Shown: positions 60,048 to 64,000 of the stretch, piece by piece
Position numbering within the stretch: the first letter of the stretch is position 1
Layout of the letters: every line of letters starts with the position of its first letter
From: Brevibacillus agri
Lineage (GTDB): Bacteria; Bacillota; Bacilli; Brevibacillales; Brevibacillaceae
Length of the DNA: 64,000 nt
Reading direction: 5' to 3'
Assembly: GCF_004117055.1 (NCBI RefSeq)
Contig: NZ_CP026363.1
Span: 160,001-224,000 of the forward strand
Made by a program: the position numbers and the translations under genes
The notes under the pieces: model-generated
Seen by the model: only the letters and a program-made list of their open reading frames with translations
Told to the model about the DNA's origin: nothing
Databases searched by the model: none

Positions 60048-60827
60048 TCACAAGTATTCCTTATACGGATGAATAATGGCTTCATAATCTTTCCCGTACT
60101 TTTCGCCCAGCTCCTTGCCGAAATCCCGCTCAATTTGCTCCATGATGAGATCGTGGTAGAACGTATTTTGCAACAGCTCGATAAGTGAGGGATGATCTGT
60201 TTCCAGCACGGTAGGTTTGAGCCCTTTGCCAAAGCTGCCGAGCAACGCGGAATGGGCGTCGCACAAAAGGGAAAACTTGCGCGCGCGCACCGCGCTCCAC
60301 TCTTCGCTTCGTTTGTGGATCAGCACATTTTTCAAGCTCGTCGCGCATTCTCCGATCGAAATCAGCGTCACCGCGACACCGCGCTTCTCCGCTTCCAAGA
60401 GAGGCTCTTCCACCCAGTGCACGTCTTCCGACCAAATATCTACCACGATGCTCTTGTCCGCATTCGCGACCAGCCGCCGGATGACCGTTTCAATCGCTTT
60501 GTCGCCTTGCCAGTTGTAAAAGGAGGGGGCCGTCTTCGGCACTGCGCTTAATTGCTCCTGCAGCACCCGCGTTGTCTGTTCAAACTCGGATTTCAGCAAA
60601 CGCACAAGCTGTTCAATCGGGACCGCGTCATAAAGGACGGGCTCGCTTTCGATGACCCGGCATATGCCCTTTTCCGTCAAAGAACGCAGGGCCGCATACA
60701 CATTCGTGCGGGATACGGACACTTTTTTGGCGACCTCATAACCGGATATTTTCGGGTCCTCGTGAAGCACCAGGTAGCATCTCGCTTCCAGATCGGACAA
60801 GCCGATTTTTCGAAGCTCGTCTATCAA
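60048..60827 (-). CDS. TrmB-family transcriptional regulator
   Basis: 259-residue regulator. An N-terminal winged helix (KIGLSDLEARCYLVLHEDPK, GYEVAKKVSVSRTNVYAALR) is followed by an effector domain of the phospholipase-D-like TrmB type (SIVVDIWSEDVHWVEEPLLE, KFSLLCDAHSALLGSFGKGL). I start at TTG 60827 because a perfect AAAGGAGG lies 7 nt upstream. Matching palindromes before this gene and before the downstream MFS fragment indicate autoregulation and former control of an efflux pump. Confidence 0.85.
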   Translation of the reverse strand: MIDELRKIGLSDLEARCYLVLHEDPKISGYEVAKKVSVSRTNVYAALRSLTEKGICRVIESEPVLYDAVPIEQLVRLLKSEFEQTTRVLQEQLSAVPKTAPSFYNWQGDKAIETVIRRLVANADKSIVVDIWSEDVHWVEEPLLEAEKRGVAVTLISIGECATSLKNVLIHKRSEEWSAVRARKFSLLCDAHSALLGSFGKGLKPTVLETDHPSLIELLQNTFYHDLIMEQIERDFGKELGEKYGKDYEAIIHPYKEYL

Positions 60828-60864
60828 AGTTGTACCTCCTTTCCTGCTCACGCGAGTTTGGATA

Positions 60865-60878
60865 GTATTTTTGAATAC
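60865..60878. promoter_or_regulatory. TrmB-regulator operator, autoregulatory copy
   Basis: GTATTTTTGAATAC with flanking ATAGTA/TACTAT arms, 38 bp before the TTG start. The remaining 60879-61114 holds no recognisable gene. Confidence 0.6.
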
Positions 60879-61114
60879 TACTATCATTCCGTACAGGAGT
60901 CAACTCCCCCGTTCGCCCGCTGAAGCATGGCGGAACGAAGGCTCGCTCCCCGCTTCTGCCAGCGGTTGTGCCAACTACCTGTGCTCGCCAAGCGGTAGGG
61001 AAAATGTAGCCCGCCAACCCCAGCTTTGTCCGCAAGTTCAAAAAAACATGCGTATTCACCGTTCGCGCACTTCCATAGAAGTCATCCCCCAGCGAGCCAT
61101 GCCATGTTCCCCAT

Positions 61115-61173
61115 AAAAAATATCCCCTGCAACTAAACAGTCATTGTCTTGTTCCTGTCTACTTGCAGGGGCT
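61115..61173 (-). terminator. Terminator after the GNAT gene
   Basis: CCCCTGCAA and TTGCAGGGG form a 9-bp stem with a 30-base loop, then ATATTTTTTA on the minus strand. Confidence 0.6.
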
Positions 61174-61213
61174 CCTATTTTGTTTGAACCACGCTTTCAT
61201 CGCAGCGGCTGAT

Positions 61214-61660
61214 TCATTGGCGAACCAGCAGGAAAAAGCCATCTTCATCCGGCACTGGCTCTTCCTTTGCAAACCCGGCCGCCTCGAAGCACCGCAGGCA
61301 TGCAACGTTATCCGCTTCAATTCCTGCGATCCACTTTTGGACACCAGACAGCTCCTGGCGCTGCATCGCTTCCCGCAGCAATGCCTTTCCGTACCCGCGA
61401 TGGCGCAGGGAAGGGTTGACAATCAAGCCGATGCTTCCCGCATGCTCCTCCTCGATCTCCACCATGGCTACTCCGACAGGCTGTTCCCCCAAAAAGGCAA
61501 TCCAGACGAAATACGAGTCGTTCTCCTTCACATACCCGTACCACTCCTCAAGCGGCTCCATCCCTTCCATCCTCTTCTGAACTTCCGCATCCTGAAACCA
61601 CGTCCGCAAGATGGCAAGGTGCTCCTCCTGCAATCGTTCCGTCCGATCCATCATCTTCAT
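61214..61660 (-). CDS. GNAT-family N-acetyltransferase
   Basis: 148-residue acetyl-CoA-dependent acetyltransferase. The acetyl-CoA loop reads VNPSLRHRGYGKALL (the Q/RxxGxG/A motif) and the C-terminal part has IEADNVACLRCFEAAGFAKE. The substrate is unknown. The ATG 61660 has AAGGAGG at 6 nt. The frame stays open upstream into the protease remnant (up to 62296), but that part belongs to another family, so the long read-through frame is not one protein. Confidence 0.82.
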   Translation of the reverse strand: MKMMDRTERLQEEHLAILRTWFQDAEVQKRMEGMEPLEEWYGYVKENDSYFVWIAFLGEQPVGVAMVEIEEEHAGSIGLIVNPSLRHRGYGKALLREAMQRQELSGVQKWIAGIEADNVACLRCFEAAGFAKEEPVPDEDGFFLLVRQ

Positions 61661-61689
61661 CGAAATCCTCCTTGTCATTCGTTTGTTTT

Positions 61690-62309
61690 GACGCTGCCGC
61701 CCGTGGCTGCATATTTCATCAATTCCCGGGAATACAGGGAGATGAGCTGTTTGTATATAGGGAGAAAAGTCAATTTGTTGATAGATGTCCGCTTTCTCCT
61801 GAAACCGAGCTTTGTCCTCTGCGGGAAAGTAAATGGAAATCCCCTTTCCTTTTGGATGCTCGGGCGATTTCATGTTGCTCACCACTGCCTGCTCGACGGC
61901 GCGGGCAATTTTCTCGGCGCCTTCATCGTTGCGGATGGTTTGTCCAATATACGCACTGAAATCGGCAAGATCGACCATGTCTGCCTCGTCCGCATAGTTT
62001 TCGGCCCGGTTCCTCGCATCCGCGAGCTGGGAGAACGTCTGCGGCTGCGGCAGGAGATCCACCAGCTTTTTGCTGAACAGGTCTACCTCTTTTACCACTT
62101 CCTCCACTTTGGAGAGGCGGATTACGGATTGCTGCAAATCCTCGTCCTCCTGATTTTGCAGCGAATGGTTGCGGTAGCTCACGGCAATCACCTCTGCCAA
62201 ATCGACGGGACTGATGTCGGGACGCTGGTTCAAGGTTTGAAAGACCGCCTGGTAATCCCATCCGTTTTTGTTGGTATAATCGACGGCCGCCACCATGCAA
62301 AGAGGAAGT
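61690..62309 (-). pseudogene. Clostripain-like (C11) cysteine protease fragment
   Basis: About 190 codons read like the middle and later part of a clostripain-family protease (NKNGWDYQAVFQTLNQRPDI, SPVDLAEVIAVSYRNHS, GKGISIYFPAEDKARF). The N-terminal catalytic His/Cys part and the C-terminus are missing. The upstream edge is fused to the response-regulator remnant at about 62310. No start signal. Homology is judged from memory of the family. Confidence 0.55.
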
Positions 62310-62312
62310 GCC

Positions 62313-62657
62313 TGCCTGGACCGCTTCCTTCAAAAGCGTCAATTCCCCAGACGCTTTCACAATCGTAAGCTGTGCCTCGATCCGGACGAACAATTCCTCT
62401 CGGGTAACCGGCTTGGTGAGATAATCATTTGCTCCCGAGCGAAATCCTTCGATCACATCATTCGTGCCGCTTTTGGCCGTCAGCAAGACAACCTGAAACG
62501 GGAGGCTTGCGATTTTTTCCAGCGCGTCTTTTCCGTTTTGGACAACCGTCACCTTCCATCCTTTCAACGAAAAATGGTTGCAAATCACCTGAACGTTGAC
62601 GGGATCATCCTCAACCAGCAAAATGTGGACGCTTTTTTCGTAAATGTTCTCGCTCAT
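62313..62657 (-). pseudogene. Response regulator remnant lacking the phospho-acceptor region
   Basis: ATG 62657 with AGGAGG upstream begins a receiver domain (VHILLVEDDPVNVQVICNHF). After FQVVLL the sequence jumps to TAKSGTNDVIEGFRSGANDY. About 25-30 residues normally between these blocks, including the phosphorylated Asp, are missing. It then continues to LTKPVTREELFVRIEAQL and loses its frame at about 62310. An in-frame internal deletion plus 3' loss make it non-functional. It follows the kinase 62706-64000. Confidence 0.65.
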
Positions 62658-62705
62658 CCGGTCCTCCTGATGCTCGAGGCCGCTTTCTTCCACAACCTCC
62701 GCCAG

Positions 62706-64000
62706 TCATTCGAATCCGTTGGAGACATCCGCTTCTGTGGCAGCGCTGGGGAGCGTAAAGGAAAAAATGGAGCCTGTTTCTAGCTGCGACTCTGCCTCTA
62801 TCGTACCGCCATGCAATTCAACCAAATATTTGGTGATATGCAAACCAAGGCCGGTTCCTGCGATGCCCTCCTGCTCCGGTGAAGCGGCCTGCTCATACGG
62901 TTGAAAAATCGCATCGATCCGATCCGGAGGCACTCCTTTGCCCGTATCTTTTACGGAAATTTTGACCGCTTGCCCCGCTCGTCTCGCGGCAATCTCTACA
63001 TATCCCCTTGACGTAAACTTGCTCGCATTGCCCACGAGGTTGTACAAAATTTGCTCGATCCTTGCCTCATCCCCTGTGACCCACAACGGCTCTTGAATCC
63101 GGTTTCTGATCTCCACTTTTTTGTCCACGAGAGACTGGCATACAGCGACCACTTCCTCCACCAAACGGGAAACGTCCACCGCCTTTGCATGCAGCTCGAT
63201 TTTCCGGTTTTTTACTTTGGAGTAATCCAGCAAATCGTTGATCCGGTTGCTTAAACGCTTGGCCACAGCCAAGATCATCAGCAGATTCTTTCTCGTCGTG
63301 CCCGACACCGGATTCCCGATCCCGTCCAAAATGGATTCACTGAGCCCGATAATTCCGTTCAGCGGAGTGCGCAGCTCATGGGACGTCCGCGCCAAAAATT
63401 CATCTTTCAGTTGATTGATATACAGCAATGCCTCATTTCTCTATTGCAATTCATCCGACTTCTTTTTCAATTGATTGAAATAAAAGACAGATACCATTTC
63501 ATTAAAGGCAGATGCTAGCTGGCCGATTTCATCGTTGCGCTCGCAGTCCAGCCTTGTACGCAAATCGCCCTCTTTCACTCGATGGATCTTGTGAATGAGC
63601 AGTTGCAAAGGAGTAAGCAAATACCTGGTCATGAGATATACCAACAGCAATCCGGCTATGGTGGAAATGATCGTGATGATGATGATTTGCCGTCTGTGTT
63701 CCGTCATAAGCTGATGAATCTCGGTGCCGTCGACATCGACTCCCAGGACCCCGATAAAATTCTGCTCCGAATCAAACAAGGGGACAAAGGTAGAAACAGC
63801 CGCCCCCCACTTGTCGCTGTAGGTTAAGTCACTCACCTTGACCGTTTTTTCCGCAAAAGCTTCCACCAGGTCCTGATAGTGATTATTCTCAATCTCCGTC
63901 GGCAAGGACACTTCCCTGCCCCGATAATCCAATGGAAATCCTTCGACTACATACATATACTGCCCGCGCCGATATTCCACCATCGTAAACAAGTATTTAA
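62706..64000 (-). pseudogene. Sensor histidine kinase interrupted by an in-frame amber codon (5' end outside window)
   Basis: One reading frame encodes a Cache-like sensor (YVVEGFPLDYRGREVSLPTE, SDLTYSDKWGAAVSTFVPLF), a membrane span (IIIITIISTIAGLLLVYLMT), HAMP (RYLLTPLQLLIHKIHRVKEG), then SDELQ, TAG at 63443-63441, RNEALLYINQLKDEF and a full kinase core (RTSHELRTPLNGIIG, NLVGNASKFT, DTGKGVP, GTGLGLH). Both sides are in the same frame, so a single CAG-to-TAG type change would explain it. The N-terminus lies beyond the right edge. Confidence 0.78.

Noticed and set aside
61661..62296. GNAT protein read as a 360-residue fusion with the protease-like segment
   Set aside because: A perfect AAGGAGG and ATG start the GNAT domain at 61660; the upstream part is a truncated unrelated gene that happens to stay in frame.
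1..64000. tRNA, rRNA, CRISPR arrays, riboswitches, prophage
   Set aside because: I found no cloverleaf, repeat-spacer series, conserved riboswitch core or phage structural gene by eye; short or divergent RNA elements could be missed without covariance searches.

Overview
The window reads as chromosomal DNA of a spore-forming, moderately GC-rich member of the Bacillota. Brevibacillus or a close Paenibacillaceae relative fits best: consensus AGGAGG ribosome sites, frequent GTG/TTG starts, 7-1-7 Fur and Zur boxes, Btr/Mhq/CadC/CntKLM-type proteins close to Bacillus and Staphylococcus versions, and a YkvP/CgeB-like spore operon. This is judged by eye from protein families; no database was consulted. 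I saw no rRNA, tRNA, CRISPR array, prophage or replication origin.

Layout. 0-5.2 kb: a GntP-type permease (cut by the window edge) behind a sigma-54 promoter, its likely sigma-54 activator, a YjbR-like protein, an MFS exporter and a nitroreductase. 5.3-10.2 kb: a Fur-boxed siderophore uptake locus (two FecCD permeases, a binding lipoprotein, an AraC/binding-protein fusion regulator). 10.3-14.1 kb: a three-gene operon of a phosphotransferase-fold protein and two CgeB/YkvP-like glycosyltransferases with LysM domains, one also carrying a lytic transglycosylase domain; a CATACAAT element suggests mother-cell expression in sporulation. 14.3-16.5 kb: a Fur-boxed, fused OppD-OppF-like ATPase without partner subunits. 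16.5-28.3 kb: metal and sulfide handling (CadA-like and CopA P-type ATPases, CadC, SQR, CstB-like persulfide dioxygenase, FixH-like lipoprotein, SafE/UreH-like membrane protein), interrupted by an AT-rich patch with two exported proteins. 28.4-33.4 kb: a two-component system and an mhq-type quinone-resistance operon with a consensus promoter and twin operators. 33.4-35.9 kb: a run of broken genes. 36-43 kb: a coiled-coil protein, a VOC protein, a threonine aldolase and an alkylation/AP-site repair group (adaA, alkA, nfo, an Ada-type zinc protein). 43-47.2 kb: MarR and NarL-type regulators, a possible small membrane peptide and an IS4-family insertion. 47.2-49.7 kb: a LacI regulator divergent from a butanediol-type dehydrogenase. 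49.8-59.2 kb: a complete nine-gene cntKLMABCDFE operon for a staphylopine-type nicotianamine-like metallophore with Zur- and Fur-like boxes at its promoter. 59.3-64 kb: a TrmB-type regulator surrounded by decayed genes (SDR, MFS, clostripain-like protease, response regulator, histidine kinase with an amber codon).

Three themes stand out. First, metal acquisition and export (Fe siderophore uptake, Zn/Ni/Co metallophore, Cu and Cd/Zn efflux) with recognisable Fur/Zur boxes. Second, a sporulation-type glycosyltransferase-LysM-transglycosylase operon whose three-domain protein is the most unusual architecture here. Third, many genes broken by small internal deletions, frameshifts or a nonsense codon rather than by insertion sequences, clustered at 33.4-35.9 and 59.3-64 kb.
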